Notes: generated by a model not told the origin, from the letters alone. 64,000 nt of DNA from Cyprinodon diabolis (GCA_030533445.1 CM060064.1:3038916-3102915); one strand, 5' to 3'. Shown: positions 40,284 through 54,056, numbered from the stretch's first letter. Program-made: numbers and translations.

Positions 40284-41170
40284 GTTTAAAGTGCATTTTT
40301 TCTTCTTTTTTTTAATGAATTCTGAAGAAAAATCAGTGTTAATATTTCTGACTTATTTTCAGGCCTCTGTGCTTCTGCTTAACATTTGTTATAGTCTAAA
40401 TACAGTACATTTAGATTAAGACAGATGTGTTTATGTAAGACTTTGTTTTTTTACATTTAACCATTTGAAATATTCACTTGTTTATATAGTCTAGCCTAAC
40501 ACACGGCTTCAGCATAGAAATTGAATATTTGCTGATAAAAATTGTCAGTTTTGATGTGGAACTTGGCTGGATATAACACCTGCACTGGCAGCCGTCCTGT
40601 TTTGAATAAGTTTGGTTATCCCAGGGTTTGACTGTTGAGATCTGGCTTTGTTTCAAGGACACTTCTGTTTTTGCTGTAGCGAGTGATTCATCTAACACAC
40701 GCTGGCTTCTTGATTTGCTCCTGTGCTCACTAAAGGCATCAGAAGTAGATAGTGCTGAATAAAAAAGGAGCAGAAAGCAATTCATTCTTGCAGTCACCAT
40801 AGAGATAGATACTTTTGTAGCAGACAAGCAGTTTGCTCTAGAATAAAAAAGACAGATAACAAAAGGCCCTTGGGAAAGGATGAAGGACAGAGATGTTAAT
40901 TAAAACAACATGGTGACTGCAGTCACACAGCTATGAAATGGGGCTGCTGATGCTCCAAGCCCTATTTGGTTTAAAAAGCAGAACCTGTTTGTTTTTTTGT
41001 TCAGAATTGGGGACTTGAGCAGCTTTATGGAGGGAGGAATTGCAAACTCTGTCTGAGCCAGGAATTACCCGTGTTTTTGATTCAGGAAGCAAAGCATGAA
41101 CCAACATAAATGTTTGGAATTTTTTTTCCCCCACCATAGAAATCCCAGTCATTTTAGACCAGGTACAATA

Positions 41171-41311
41171 GTAGCCATTCAAAATTTCCCCACTTTCCTA
41201 GATGTGTCCTTGGCTGGTCCTTCACTGGCCCCTTCAATTCCTTTTTAAACATCAATCTTTGTACTAAACTATTCTTTCTGTCATGATTCGTGGACATTAA
41301 GATCTAAAAAG
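41171..41311. repeat. Unclassified dispersed repeat, copy 2
   Basis: This is the same sequence as 12643-12777 and in the same orientation, with a few substitutions and a short insertion (TTCACTGGCCCC). Confidence 0.6.
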
Positions 41312-41953
41312 AATCCACCAGTTAACCAGTGACTACCTGTCTAAGGTTTAACAAATTATGAATGACTTGTCTAAGGAAAAATGTCCTAAATAATGTTGGC
41401 ATAGCGATTTCAATTCAATTTAAACTGTATTTCATAAGAATCCAAACTTTTCTCAGGTCTCTGCTTTTTTTTCTTCCCGTTTTGCTTTTATTTCAGATTT
41501 CCTTTGGAGACCTAAAGTAGCCAAAAGTAGAAAACAATCTTTCTCAATCTTGAAGACAAATACTGTGTTTTAATACAGACTCAGCTGTGCCGTTTAATGA
41601 TTTGATGCATTTAGTTTCATTAATTCTATTCATAAACATCAAGGACACAGGATTAAAAATAAATCAGCTTAGACTAATTTAATTAATGGAGATTTTTGAC
41701 AAGAAAACTAGTTTTTCTACTTTAAAATTTCAATTTTTTTGTCACCAAGAATTTTTGTCAAAATTCACGTACCTTAATTTGGGGAATCTAGAAAAGGTAA
41801 ATTGTACACAGAATATGATACCAAACAGGGAGCCGGTGGGGTGATTTTAACACGGGTGTAATGTGAGTCTTGCTCTTGGTTCTGGCAAAAAATCTTGCAG
41901 CCAATTTGGATTAATTGAAGATGCTCCACCTCTTTCCTGCAAAGGCAAGTAAA

Positions 41954-42176
41954 GTGACTGTTGGCCTAGTGGTTAGAGCAGTGCGCTTGTGCTCTGAGAA
42001 GGTTGCAAGTACCTGGTTTGATCCCCACAGCCTCCACTCTGGGTCCCTGAGCAAGACCATTAACCCCTGATTGCTCCCTGGGTGCTGCACAGTGGCAGCC
42101 CACTGCTCCCCAAGACGATGGGTTAAATGCAGAGGTAAATTTCTCCAATGTGAGATCAATGAAGTTCAATTATTAG
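41954..42176 (+). mobile_element. tRNA-derived SINE with A and B boxes
   Basis: The head reads TTGGCCTAGTGGTTAGAGCAG (A box) and CCTGGTTTGATCCC (B box, canonical GGTTCGANNCC with small changes), about 45 bp apart as in a tRNA promoter. The body has CCCTGAGCAAGACCATTAACCCC and the 3' end AATGAAGTTCAATTATTA. A 3'-end fragment of the same family is at 61450-61523. Confidence 0.82.
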
Positions 42177-43261
42177 ACTGTTGTAATAATCCAATCAAGA
42201 GAGTACAAAAGCAGGAGCTATCATTTCAAACAGAGATGTTAGAAAGATGAAGACCTTCTTAAACATCTGCTTTGCCCACAGCAAAATCATTTTGAAATGG
42301 TTGGTGGTTATTTTGGAGTTCTATTAAAACTACAGTATTAAAAAAAAAACTCTGCAGGCATTAACAATCAAGTGAGTTATATGTTACAGTGACACCTGTG
42401 ACTTGGTTACATCCACCACATATGGAGTTTATCACATCTGGTTTAGATTTTTACAAATATTTCCTTTATGTGTCAGTTTAAAAACAAAATGTATGAACGT
42501 CTGCTTGGGGTCCAGTATTCAAGGCAAAGTCTGCACAGTCAAGAGGATGCAAAGCAACACTTTACAACGTATGCAGTAACTTACTACAGTATTTGGTGGG
42601 AGGTTCTTCTTGCCTGGAACAAGTTTTCATAATAAACTGTTTGAAATGTGACTCTGACCTGAAAAAAACACTCCAGGTGATAGCTGCCAGTGACACCTCT
42701 GCTCACAGCACCAGGTTGCAAGGACCTGCAGCGTCTCAGCTGTTGTCTCTGCCTCACTGAGAGGTAAACAGTGGCACAACAGACAGTACAAGGCACCCAT
42801 CCACACTTTGTCTCTTTTACTTTTGTAAAGCTACAAGGCAAACTCGTCCGATGATGGCAGTTTGGGAAATTAAAGTGTTTGGTATGAGAAATGTATGAAA
42901 GGTTATGAAGGCAAAAAAATGCATGCAGAGTATGAGCAAAGTATGAGTCAGCCAGCCTTGTATCAGGAAAAGAAAGCAAAAGCCCAAAGACAAGTATTTA
43001 TCAAGGGTCAGGGTCACATATTTTGGTTTAGAACCGGTACGCCAAAAATAATCGCTTTTATCTTATGTTTATATTAGGCGTTATGATGAGCTATTTTTAT
43101 CTAAATAGCATTACTATTAAGAACGCAGTATTGTATTTTGCGTTCTTACACTGGTTCCATAATAACAGTCTATATGCAATGTTTTCTTCTCATTCATCAG
43201 ACCCCAAAATTGGGGTCATTTCTGGGGACAGCTTTTGCAAGGGGCGGATTGTGCAAAAGTG

Positions 43262-44870
43262 GGATCTCAAGGCACTTATACGAAGCAATTCACCCGAGTC
43301 ATACTGCCAGACTGGTTGAACATTTTCAATCAAAAGGAAACCCAACTGATTGCACTGAGTCATTAAATGCTGGATGTTATCCTCCTGGATGAGCATCTAA
43401 AGACGGTATTCGCTTGTAGTTTGTCATTGACTCTACAGCAATCCCTCACATAAAGCACGCATGCAGCAATAGTGAAGAGCAGAAAGAGATTTCTAGCAAA
43501 ACCAGACTTGGTGAGAGTGGTGTTCACCCAAGGCTGATTGGAGTTTTAAGGGCATAGAAGAGGACACACTAAAGGAACATAGAAGCACTGATCTATAAAT
43601 ACTTTCTGTGTTAGAAAACATAACAGTAACCTAGCTTCATGGGGGGTTCCGTCTACTAAACAAACAGTTAAGCAGATGAGCTGTGAGATGGTTTTCATAT
43701 CTACAGGTATAAAAAGAGATCACATCTATGTTAGAACAATTTTTAGCAGAGAAACAAAACTAAGCACTGTTTAACACTCCAGACTTTTTTTTATTTACAA
43801 CTGAAGATGTCGACTGCAGCAGCCCCGCTGACGCGTCCCTTCAGAATAGTGTCAAAAGTACGAAGATGACCAGCCCAGATGAAGCTACAATGAGAAGAAA
43901 AATGAAGAGAGAACATAATATCAAAAGTTGAACTACCAATGCAAAATTTGAGAGTAGAGACAGAATGAAGCAGAACGATGAAAAATGGTCCCTATGTCCT
44001 CCAGCGGTCTAAGCCTATAGCAGCCGAGATAGCTCTATAGAGATAACCTGAGCAGCTCTGACTATAGTATAATATTTATCAAAAAAGAAAGTTTCAAGCT
44101 TAGCCTTGAAAGAAGATAGGGTGTTTGTCCGAATGTCCGCCCTATTCCCCAAATCCCTCAATTACTATATAGAGTGGGGACAATATAGTGGACTTTATTG
44201 TGAATTCAGTTAACTGATCGTTCAGACAGATGATCACTACTTTTCACTCCCCGCTGGTCATGTAACTCCGCCTCCCCACACGGTGCATGCACTATATTTG
44301 TTGCCACTCACACTATGCGAAAGTAGGCTTTTTTCACAACAAACCCCATGATGTTTTTCAAAGAGAGCTCTGGGAAAGGATTCCAAGACATATCTGCTCA
44401 CCATGGATAATCGATACTTTTCAAGGAGCATTTTGAGAAATTTAGAGTGCACTACTTTTTCATCCACTAGATGTTCGAACATTTATTCAAAATGGCGCTA
44501 CCACAATATAGGGCCCTATATACTGATTAGGGTAGACATTTAAACACAGCGAGGGTGTCTGGCTCACGGACTATAACTGGTAGTTGGTTCCACAGGAGAG
44601 GAGCCTGATAACTAAAAGATCTGCCTCCCATTCTACTTTCAAAATTTCTAGATATCACTAATAAGCCTGAATATTAAAAGCAAAGATCTCTGAAACATCA
44701 GAAACAATCAGATCTCTGATAAAAGATGGAGCTTGGTTATTTAGGGCTTTATACTTGAGAAGATGGACTTTAAATTCTTTACTGGATTTAAAGAAAGCCA
44801 ATAAAGGAGCTATTGGACAAATATTATACATAAACTCTTTTTTTTCCTCCACCAGAAATAAATGTTTAGA
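43262..44870 (-). mobile_element. L2/CR1-like LINE relic, fragment g, split by a MITE
   Basis: The left part (43262-43570) is a strongly diverged 3' unit. The right part on the minus strand keeps the RT C-terminal block with R-MGGRSFSYQAPLLWNQLP near 44635-44580 and FKVHLLKYKALNNQAPS near 44770-44720. Stops and indels disable it. The insert at about 44133-44543 interrupts it. It ends about 145 bp upstream of the M4 exon. Confidence 0.75.
44133..44543. mobile_element. MITE-like insert with ATGTCCGCCCTATTCC ends
   Basis: The left part AATGTCCGCCCTATTCCCC and the complement of the right part, AAATGTCTACCCTAATCAG, are imperfect inverted repeats, with CTATATAG and GGCCCTATATA near the ends. AGGGTGTTTGTC on the left and AGGGTGTCTGGC on the right come from the LINE and may include the target duplication. 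Exact ends are uncertain. The 74-codon minus-strand frame inside has no recognised family. Confidence 0.5.
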
Positions 44871-44920
44871 TCAGCTAAAGACTTTTAACTACATTTAGTT
44901 ATTGACTCTGGAATAGTTAA

Positions 44921-45519
<599 letters not shown>

Positions 45520-45606
45520 GCCCAATGGCGACAACGAGATAAGAAACGTGAGGAATTCTGCTGTCATCATGGATCCAAGCTAGACTTTAACCACCATCTC
45601 AAATGA
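45520..45606 (+). CDS. grik2: Candidate alternative terminal exon of grik2 (28-residue tail)
   Basis: After a pyrimidine-rich tract and CACTTAG, the phase-0 frame from the M4 exon continues for 28 codons to TGA. The tail starts AQWRQRDKKREEFCC and ends LDFNHHLK. The canonical GluK2 C-terminus begins at the same boundary with RSFCSAMVEEL and ends in the PDZ ligand ETMA; neither is here, nor are the known short GluK2b or GluK2c tails. The new tail has a basic RQR-x-KKR cluster that could act as an ER-retention signal, and no PDZ ligand. AATAAA signals follow at 45742 and 46053. This could be a real alternative last exon, lineage-specific, or a chance frame. Without transcripts I put it at a little better than even. 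Confidence 0.55.
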   Translation, partial: AQWRQRDKKREEFCCHHGSKLDFNHHLK

Positions 45607-45741
45607 CCTCAAGAAAACTTCAGAAATTATTTGCCTTCATTAGAGTCATATCTAAAACATCCCAAACTTCTTTATTATATTGTAAATTTCTTATGTGAAT
45701 TTTTCAAAGCAAAGGAATTGGGACCGTAAATAATTACACTA

Positions 45742-45747
45742 AATAAA
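45742..45747 (+). promoter_or_regulatory. Polyadenylation signal AATAAA after the candidate last exon
   Basis: AATAAA lies 136 bp after the TGA at 45604-45606, followed by a GT-rich stretch (ATGTGGGAAGTATTGGG). A second AATAAA is at 45053 plus 1000 (46053-46058). These support, but do not prove, a transcript end here; the hexamer is common in AT-rich DNA. Confidence 0.45.
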
Positions 45748-46181
45748 ATGTGGGAAGTATTGGGACCAAAACACAGTCAGGTGAAATGCACATCCGTTCA
45801 TGGCTTGCTCCACTACATGAAATGTGTCTTCAACAGCCATATGCAAAACTTCCCCCCCCTCACCTGCGTGTGTTCATTTCCACCCTGCAACCTGCCGCTC
45901 TGCTATACTGAAACTCCTCTGATTGTTTACTGATTTAAAGGGGCTATTTGCAGTAAAAAAACAAGCTGATATTTAACTTTTTACATAACTCTCTGGCAAT
46001 GACTAGTTACTAACACAATGGCCTGAATGTTCAGAAAAACATTCATAAAATGAATAAACCAAGTCAGGTGAAGAAAGTTGTCTAATTATCTAATATACCA
46101 CAAAAAACTATTATCTATAGATTCTGAGGAAGCTGCATTTCAACAGTTATCTCACTTTTTTTTTACCATATTAAGATCAAC

Positions 46182-46580
46182 TTCAATTCAATTGACACAT
46201 TTCTATAGCGCCAATTCACAACACGTCATCTTACTTTCCAGTTCACCAGATCATCCAGTCAGATTGATTCAAAGTTTTCCAGCTAAGGAAAACCAGCTGA
46301 TTGCATCAACTCATTGACTCTTCAGCAATCCCTCACACTAAGCATGCTTGTAGCGACAGTGGAGAGGAAAAACTCCCTTTGAACAGGAAGAAACCTCCAG
46401 CAGAACCAGGCTCAGTGTGAGCGGCCATCTGCTGAGGCCCACTGGGGTTCAAGGAGACAGAAGCAGACATAGAAAAAGGAGCATAGATACAAAAGGCAAC
46501 TGCCAACCAGCTCCACAGGCGGCCCCGTCCAGAAAACAAGCTCCCATGTCAGAGGATGAAGAGAGCACATCCAGTTAGTC
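46182..46580 (-). mobile_element. L2/CR1-like LINE 3' end, fragment h
   Basis: This is a nearly complete short 3' unit from TTCAATTCAATTGACAC to GAGAGCACATCCAGTTAG, same family and orientation as fragment d. It contains no RT sequence. Confidence 0.85.
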
Positions 46581-47121
46581 ACTTTAGTTAGTTTAGTAAC
46601 TTGATGCTAATATTAAATTTGGAAGTGAAGTTGAAATGCAAATATCTGATCCTTGACTGATTCATCTCAGGAAGTAAACTTTTTTGTTACTGTTGGTTTC
46701 TAATAAATTCAAGTGAGCATGTTGGTGTAATATTTAGGAGAGGATTATTTATTTCCTATAGAGAAACGCAGACATTAGTCACAGTAAAATAATCTCTTTA
46801 AAGCAACACATTGTTTTTACCCAAGAAACTTTGAGAGCTGAATCAGTACCATCAGTCAGTCAGATTATCAGGCTACTGACTCCACTACAGTCTAAACTGC
46901 AGCTTTAGGGGCCTTTTGTATCTATGCTTCATGCCTGAACACTGCACTGTTTCTCACTTGGAACCGTAATGTTTTATAATTCTGTTTCTAAAAAGTGTTT
47001 TGAAAAGAAAAAATACTGTTCTGTTAAGAAGAATTTCCCCCTCTTCACTTTCGAAGATCTTGATTTTTTTTGGAAAGGGGATATTTGTAAAAGTACATTA
47101 TTCTTAACTGTGTCAGCAAGG

Positions 47122-47142
47122 AATAATAATAATAATAATAAT
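47122..47142. repeat. (AAT)n microsatellite
   Basis: Seven AAT units in a row, 55 bp before Kolobok copy 5. Confidence 0.9.
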
Positions 47143-47200
47143 CTCATTTCCTTGCTTCCATTAGAAGTGCATCTCCTGCTAAGACAGGGGTTTATATTAA

Positions 47201-47935
47201 AGGAAAACTCCGGTCAGCATGGAATAATCAATGGTGATTTAATGAAAAACAAAAAAAACAAACAAAAAAAAACAATAATTTTCGTGGTGAACACTGGGTC
47301 TGGGAGCTGCCATTTTTGCCCAAATATAGTAGCCCCTCCCTCCTGCCATCTTCCAGCAGTGACGTCACAGTGCGGTAAGCCTAGCGCCATTCTCCCCGCT
47401 TTACAAGCTAAATCAATGGGAACTACTAGACACATCTGCAATCAACAACAATTATTGAAGATTTCCAGAGGACTTCACCATTGAAATTCACCAGAGCTAT
47501 AGTGAAACTGTTTAACAGTTAAACAGTTATTCCACCTTTCTGATTCCTGATCCTCCACGGACGGGTTGGTCGTTGGATCGCCAACTTGAAGAGGGAGGAT
47601 TTGCCATCGAACTTCTGGCCAGAGAAAAAACACGTAATATGTAGCCAACATTTGGAAGAAGAATGTTTTCAAGATGACTTGGATAATAGCGCGTTGTGAC
47701 AAACACCAGATACAGCACTGGGACTTGATCAACAGCCGATACCGCACCGTGACAATGTCACTAACCAGTAGGTGGCAGTAGTGTTCTTTGACAAACATGG
47801 ATGCCTCCAGTAAAGCACATTCACATGGAAATTACCCTGAATTAAAAACACTGATCATTTATTGAACAGGATGGAATCATTTCACATTTAAAGAACTTTC
47901 AGAAGTTTGAATTCTGAATATGAGCGACTTTTCCA
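47201..47935 (+). mobile_element. Kolobok-like element, copy 5
   Basis: The copy is 735 bp, starts AGGAAAACTCCGGTCAGC after TTAA (47197-47200) and ends TGAGCGACTTTTCCA before TTAA (47936-47939). Both TTAA targets are intact. The plus strand carries the second half of the THAP relic with VICSQHLEEECF. It shares the TTTAACAGTTAAACAGTT junction with copy 4. Confidence 0.82.
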
Positions 47936-49569
47936 TTAAGGCCCTTGGTTGACACGCTGTAATCCACATAATGAGGTGCTTTCAAGGCAACATTGGGTCA
48001 CAGCATGCTCTTATATTTTCTTTGAAAAACTATAGAAAGACAAATTATGATTTAAAGTAGTTTTATGCCTTTAAGTTTAATGCCTCTTAATGACGGATAT
48101 CATTTTAGCTACACCTTAAATTAGTACGTTGAAGAGATAGAAATACTTCCTTAAGGTTGACTTCACTTTTTTGGTGTCCAAATAACAACAAAGTCAACAA
48201 TGGAAATGTTTTACTTTCGATATCAAACCAGTTTATTGAAATGATTAATAAATCTTTTTGTTTATCATTGTCCAGTATTTAATTTTTGGGACTATTATGC
48301 TTTTTTTAAGCTTATATTCAAACACTAAAAGTAACTAAAGCACTAAACAAATTCAGACACTAGAAAGGAACAACTATAAATCTCATAAATATTCTTGTAT
48401 TTTGAAAAGATTTAGTTAAATATATATTTGAGGCTGCGTTTGACTGTTCCCTGTTCCAAAGCTTGGCATTGGTCTTTACCTTTTAAAGGTTAGAAATAAT
48501 ATAATAATAAATATCAGAGAGCTTTTCTGATAATGTCTGGACAATATTAGTTACATTTCTGAGGCCACTTAGCAAATGAAAATCAATTCAGGTCTGTAAC
48601 TTAGACTTGCATTAATCATCTAATTGAAATCTGTGTTGCCATTTTTGTAAAACTAATAGTCTTATGGGAAATAGACTTATGGAATTATTTAGTGGAGCTC
48701 TATAAACCTTCTGTGAAAGGTTTATAAGGCTGTTAACTTATGGGATATCCTAGCAGATTCTGCATAAAAAATAAAAACTCAATATTTTACTGGTTTTCGA
48801 TTTTGTGCTGTTCTGGTTGAACAGATAATGTCTGATTTACTATAACTGTATAAGCCGAAGTGAAATCATGTTACATAACAAACGTGTCTTTATAAAATTG
48901 TAAAAAGTTTAAAGGGTTTGTAAATACTATTAAACAGAGTGGGGAGCTGCTGTGTTAGTATCTGTGTTCCAGGATAAACTGAGAGATTCTGCAGTTATTA
49001 GTCTTTCATTGCTTCATTTAGCCTTTCATCTAACTTATTATTTGTACATTCAAAGTGCTTTTCATAAGTAACTCAATCTGGTTTTACCTACTTTTTCAAC
49101 TTATGACAGGTCCATATTTTCCCTTCATTCATTTCGGAAAGAGAATTTCTCATCATTTACTTTCATTACTGAAATATTTCGAGCTTTTATACCTTGTATT
49201 ATTGATAATTATAGCTTACAGACAATGAAAATTTCAGAAAATTTAAATAATTTGAAAAAAGGTTAAATATTTAAAACCTGTGGCCCTAAGTAGGTGCAAG
49301 CAAAGGTTTTCTCAGCCTCTTAATGTTTTTCAGTCTAGGTTAGTGGGCTTTATAATGGGAACATTGCTTACTGGACAGATGTCCAAAAGGCAGTCACTAA
49401 CGCAGAAAGGGGGGTGGGGGGCACAAGGTGACTGCTACAGAAGCTGATTGTTCACAGAATGCTAGCATATTTATAGAGAGCTGAGTGAAAATAAAAGTTA
49501 TGGTAGGCAAAGTAAAACAGGGGGAAACGCAGCGTTGACTTTGAACTGGAACCCATAAATTCAGTTCCC

Positions 49570-49841
49570 TTCAGTTCAGTTTAGTTATATAGCACCGATT
49601 CACAGCACATGTAATCTCAAGGCACTTTACAGATCCAGTCCAACCAGATCATCCAGTCGGATGGTACAAGTTTTCTAAGGAAAACCAGTTGATTGCATCG
49701 ACTCACTAACTCTTAAGCAATCCCTCACACCAAGCATGCTTATAGCGACAGTGGAGAGGAAAAACTCCCTTTGAACAGGAAGAAACCTCCAGCAGAACCA
49801 GGCTCAGCGTCAGCGGCCATCTGCTGAGGCCCACTGGGGTT
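49570..49841 (-). mobile_element. L2/CR1-like LINE 3' end, fragment i
   Basis: This is a short unit from TTCAGTTCAGTTTAGTTATATAGC to CTGAGGCCCACTGGGGTT, truncated earlier than copies b and d. Same orientation as most copies in the window. Confidence 0.82.
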
Positions 49842-51282
49842 ATACTGAAACTAAAGTCAGTGCAACAAAAACCATTATGCACAGACAGATCCTGACCTGA
49901 ACCAGAAACACCAAACAGATGTCAGATGTCTACTGATGGTGTTGCTCAACTGTGCTTTCCGAAGGCAACAGTCAATGCAGAATTGGCATTTTAGAGCATT
50001 TTATGCTTCCCTTTGCTGAAAACAAGATGCTCATTAAATATTTGGCATTTGCCCATACCAATAATGTATCAACAGCAACCCATAAAGGATTGTCAAGATG
50101 AGAATGAAAGGCATCAGACCAAACTATGCAGATGACCTGAAGGCTACTATAGAATAAACCTGAACTTCCATTATCCATTAGCAGCGGATTGCCTCCATGC
50201 CTTTGCACAACAATGCAATTAGTCATGCAAGAGGGGCCCCAGCCAAGTAATGAGTACATAGAAACCGACATACCTTTGATAAGCTGGGCGTCTCTAATGG
50301 TTCCCTGCCTTACATCTTTTAAATATGCTTCTGTTTTGATGTCATGTTATATTCTATTTCTTTAAGAGAATACATTTTAGTTTTTGTTTTTTTTATCAAC
50401 AATAAGCCTTAATTCTCAAAATACAAGAAACAAGTCTAGGAATATTTCAGTGTATGTTGGAAAACTTGATGAGGTATTGGTTTAATTTTATATAATGGGT
50501 TACAAAGAATAACTGAGTGTTTCACAGGATTATAAATCTTGAGATTAACCTGTCGGTGACCTGATAATTCCAAGAAATCATGACTGTTTAATACAATTTT
50601 TACACAGACAAGTCAATCAACCTTTGATTCATCCACAAATGCAAGTCTTGTCATGCATTTTGCACTGTGATGCACTTTGTTCAGAGCACATGAAAGCACA
50701 CAAAGTAACATATTACCACTTGTTTGTTAAATATTGATTACAATATTCAGACAGAATTTGAACATGTTTCTTAGACTGTTTTTTTTAAGGCTTTTTAATG
50801 AAACAGAGACACACAAGGCAAGTAGGCCACCAGGATGAACTACTAAGCAATAATTCTGACGGTACTTTAATAAATGTGTGTTACATATCAACTGCTTCCT
50901 GTATTTCACATTTCTTTTCTCTTGAACATTTTCCCCAACCCGGCCTTTACCGACTCACCTCACCAAAATAACTCTACAGTTTTTCTTTAATATGGGAACT
51001 TCCTGTGGGGTTTCTTCCTAGAGGTTATCAGGATTATTCAGGGTCATTGAAGCAGCTGTTACTGAAAAAAATATAAAGGATTTATTTTTGAAAGCTTAAT
51101 AGAGGAAAGGTGAGAGTAGGCTTTCATTTTTAACTCTAAACATCAATGACCAGCAGGTCGTAATTTTGTTAACATTAATATCTGTTTGAGAATAAATATT
51201 TTTAAACCAAACTTTATTATAATACTTCAGTTTGTACTCATCTTCACCATCTGTGGGAGAATGTTCAACATCTCTTCCAGTC

Positions 51283-52892
51283 AGTTCGGTTTATTTCTAT
51301 AGCACCAATCACAACACATGTCATCTCAAGGCACTTTACAGTTCACCAGATCATCCAGTCAGATTGATTCAAGGTTTTCTAAGGAAACCAGTTGACTCTT
51401 CAGCAATCCCTCACACTAAGCATGCTTGTAGCGACAGTGGAGAGGAAAAACTCCTTTTTACCAAGAAGAAACCTCCAGCAGAACCAGGCTCAGTGTGAGC
51501 GGCCATCTGCTGAGGCCGACTGGGGTTCAAGGAGACAGAAGCAGACATAGAAAAAGAAGCATAGATATAAAAAGCAGCTGTAAAAGGTGGCCCCATCCAG
51601 GAAACACACAGACAGGCAGACGAGCTCCGAGCCAGCTCCCATGTCAGAGGATGAAGAGAGCACATCCAGTTAGTCACAGTCAGAGAAACAGGACTACACT
51701 GAAAAACAGGCCGAGCTCCAACATCTAGAAACAAAGGTGTTGATGGCAGCAGCAGCATCTATATGATAGAAGGGCTGACAATATAAAATAGGATGTTTTT
51801 TCTTGACAACTTAAAGACATTTACACTTCAAACCTTGTTCACTGAAAGGTATAGATTTTATGAGCTAGGACGGAGCTGTAGTATATTGGCAAAAAGAAAA
51901 TGTAACATGGCACCATCAAACACCCCCGGCCACCGATCACCACAACTTCTACAGGAACCATGGGGGGAGCTTGTCTCTGCCGTTGTTTTTTATGCAATTC
52001 AATCGTTTTTTTTGAGTGGACTTTAAAGCTCTGCATTTTTTTGACACAATATATCTGTCATTTTAATTTTCCAGAGCTGTACTTTCCTGGTCTTGGGGTA
52101 AGACTTTCTGATTACCCTTGGATTATTGAGGCTACCTTTTATTGGTTGAGCAACAATAAGATGTGGACCTGTTTTTGTAGTGTAACTTCAAAGCAGTTTG
52201 TTCAGACACTGAATTGTCAGAAGAGGTGTAAAGTCAAAAAAAAAAAATAAATAAATTTAGTCCTAAACACATTAAAAACGTCATAAATGTTTTTGCTCTA
52301 TATGTGTTCAAAGTCTCCCAACCTTTTTTTTATATTCCTGTTTTTCAGGATTTTTTGGGTGTGTCTAAAAGTGCTGCTTCATATTGTCATTACTTCAGCA
52401 TAGGCCCCGCCCCCCACTGGCTTAGCAGTATAAAACCGAACTCTGCATCGTTGCCAACTCAGAGATTTTAGTGCCTTTTCAGGCTCCTCAGGTGACCTTT
52501 TTTTGTCTAGTTGGAGACTTTGGTAGAAGTACATTAACCGATCACTCCGAGTTCACCCTCTTCAGCGAGCGGCTAGCGAGGGAGCCCCTCTCTCCTCCAA
52601 AACACAGGGACTCTGACGCAGCAGCTGCAACCTGTCTCTGCAGACAGAGAGCTGAGCTACTCTCTACTGTTTCCCCTTCGTATTTGAGTCCCACATGAGA
52701 GAAGCTACTGCTGCTCCCACCTGAATTAAAAATCAGAAAGCAAACGTAATATTTAGCGGGATTTTTTTCTTTAAAAATGATCATTTTTATGCATTAATAC
52801 AGAATAGGGCCAGTTTCATTGGCTCTCAGCATAGAGAAAACTGCTGTTATTTAAAATCACTTTTGAGACCTAATTTTATATGTTTAATTGTA
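51283..52892 (-). repeat. Direct duplication, unit 1 (L2 end plus about 1.15 kb)
   Basis: The unit is made of an L2 3' end (51283-51729) joined to about 1.15 kb of other sequence, from AAACAAAGGTGTTGATGGC to TTTTATATGTTTAATTGTAA. The same composite is at 57546-59248 in the same orientation with only scattered differences. Unit 1 lacks about 50 bp present in unit 2 at 58288-58336 and about 40 bp near 58640-58680. On the plus strand it holds a GC box (GGCCCCGCCCCC, 52403-52414) and TATAAAA (52429-52435), promoter-like but not tied to any gene. The 75-codon frame that follows starts at GTG, is identical in both units, and has no recognised family. Confidence 0.85.
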
Positions 52893-54056
52893 AAAAAAAA
52901 AGTCAGATGTGTGATACACATGCATTTATACTTTACACAAGCTTTGTGTGAAAAAAAACAAAACTGTTCAGTAAACGATAAGAATTTCTCAGATGGTTTT
53001 CTAGTCAGTTTATCGCTTTATTGTCAAGGGTTCATTTGTTCGTTCGTTGTTTGAGATATGTTTTCCTGTCAGCTGACCATGTGGCCATGGCTCCCTGTAC
53101 ATAGAGAGCAGGCCTGAAACATCTATTCAGACGCCCGCAGTCCCTGATGAAAGCTCTGTGGGGAATGTTGAAGATGGTCTTAAATCTAACGTTATCACAT
53201 CTTTGGTCCACTTTAGCTAAATTTCAAGCTCATTTTCAGTCTTCCTTTTAAAGTGAGCATAAATACAGTCATGTGCTGTCATAATACATGTAAAGTACCA
53301 ATAGGTTTAGGAAAAGCATTGTTTGCTCTGAGAACAAATTTGAAAAATATATTAACTACAGTATTTGTAAAAACAAAACAAAAAAAACATCCAGACATTT
53401 GCATCTTATTTTATTCAACAACTGTAATCATATATGCAGCGTAGGAAATCAGACCATAGAAAATAATCTTTGAAAAAATAATATATGAATCTCTCTCTCA
53501 CTTCCTAAATGAAGGAGTATTGGTAGTTTTACAATACAGTGTTAATTAGGATGATGTTTCAGAATCTGTTAAAAGAAAATAGAAAAGCTTCATCTTCTGT
53601 TTCAGGTTTTGTTTGATGCAATATTAACTACTTCTAAACTACAGGCTTGTTTTCCCTAGTGCAATTAATTTAAATGTGTCACATTGAAAAATGAGCAACT
53701 GAGGTCTCCCTCATGCTTGATAGTGCACTGCACACCTTTTAATTTGTATTAGTGAAGCAAATATAGGCACTTTTTTTATTACATGAGATGAGCCTTACAT
53801 CTTATTATACAAAAACTACTGATACAGTTTTTTAAAGTTTAAGCAAACCTGTTAATGCCATAAGTGTTTTGAAATTATTGGGATTGTTTAAAAAAAATTT
53901 AAAACCTCAAGATGAGTGTGCTTAAAACAGAGCTTGTTAAAAAAGATTCATACAAAATATTAATAAAGATTTGATAACTTTTCAAATTACAGTTTTCAGG
54001 CTATTCATTTGATTTCATATTGTTAAGATTTTGCTTGCTTTTCTTTTTCTTCCCAT

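Noticed and set aside
40474..40827. 117-codon minus-strand frame
   Set aside because: No recognised domain, composition like the surrounding intron, and no supporting context.
41954..42176. Possible tRNA gene
   Set aside because: The A and B boxes are present, but a cloverleaf is not, and the sequence continues into a SINE body with a retroposon tail.
52471..52698. Identical 75-codon frame in both duplicated units, after a TATA box
   Set aside because: The start is GTG and not ATG, DNA around it is equally conserved, and there is no recognised domain. The identity reflects recent duplication and is not evidence of coding selection.
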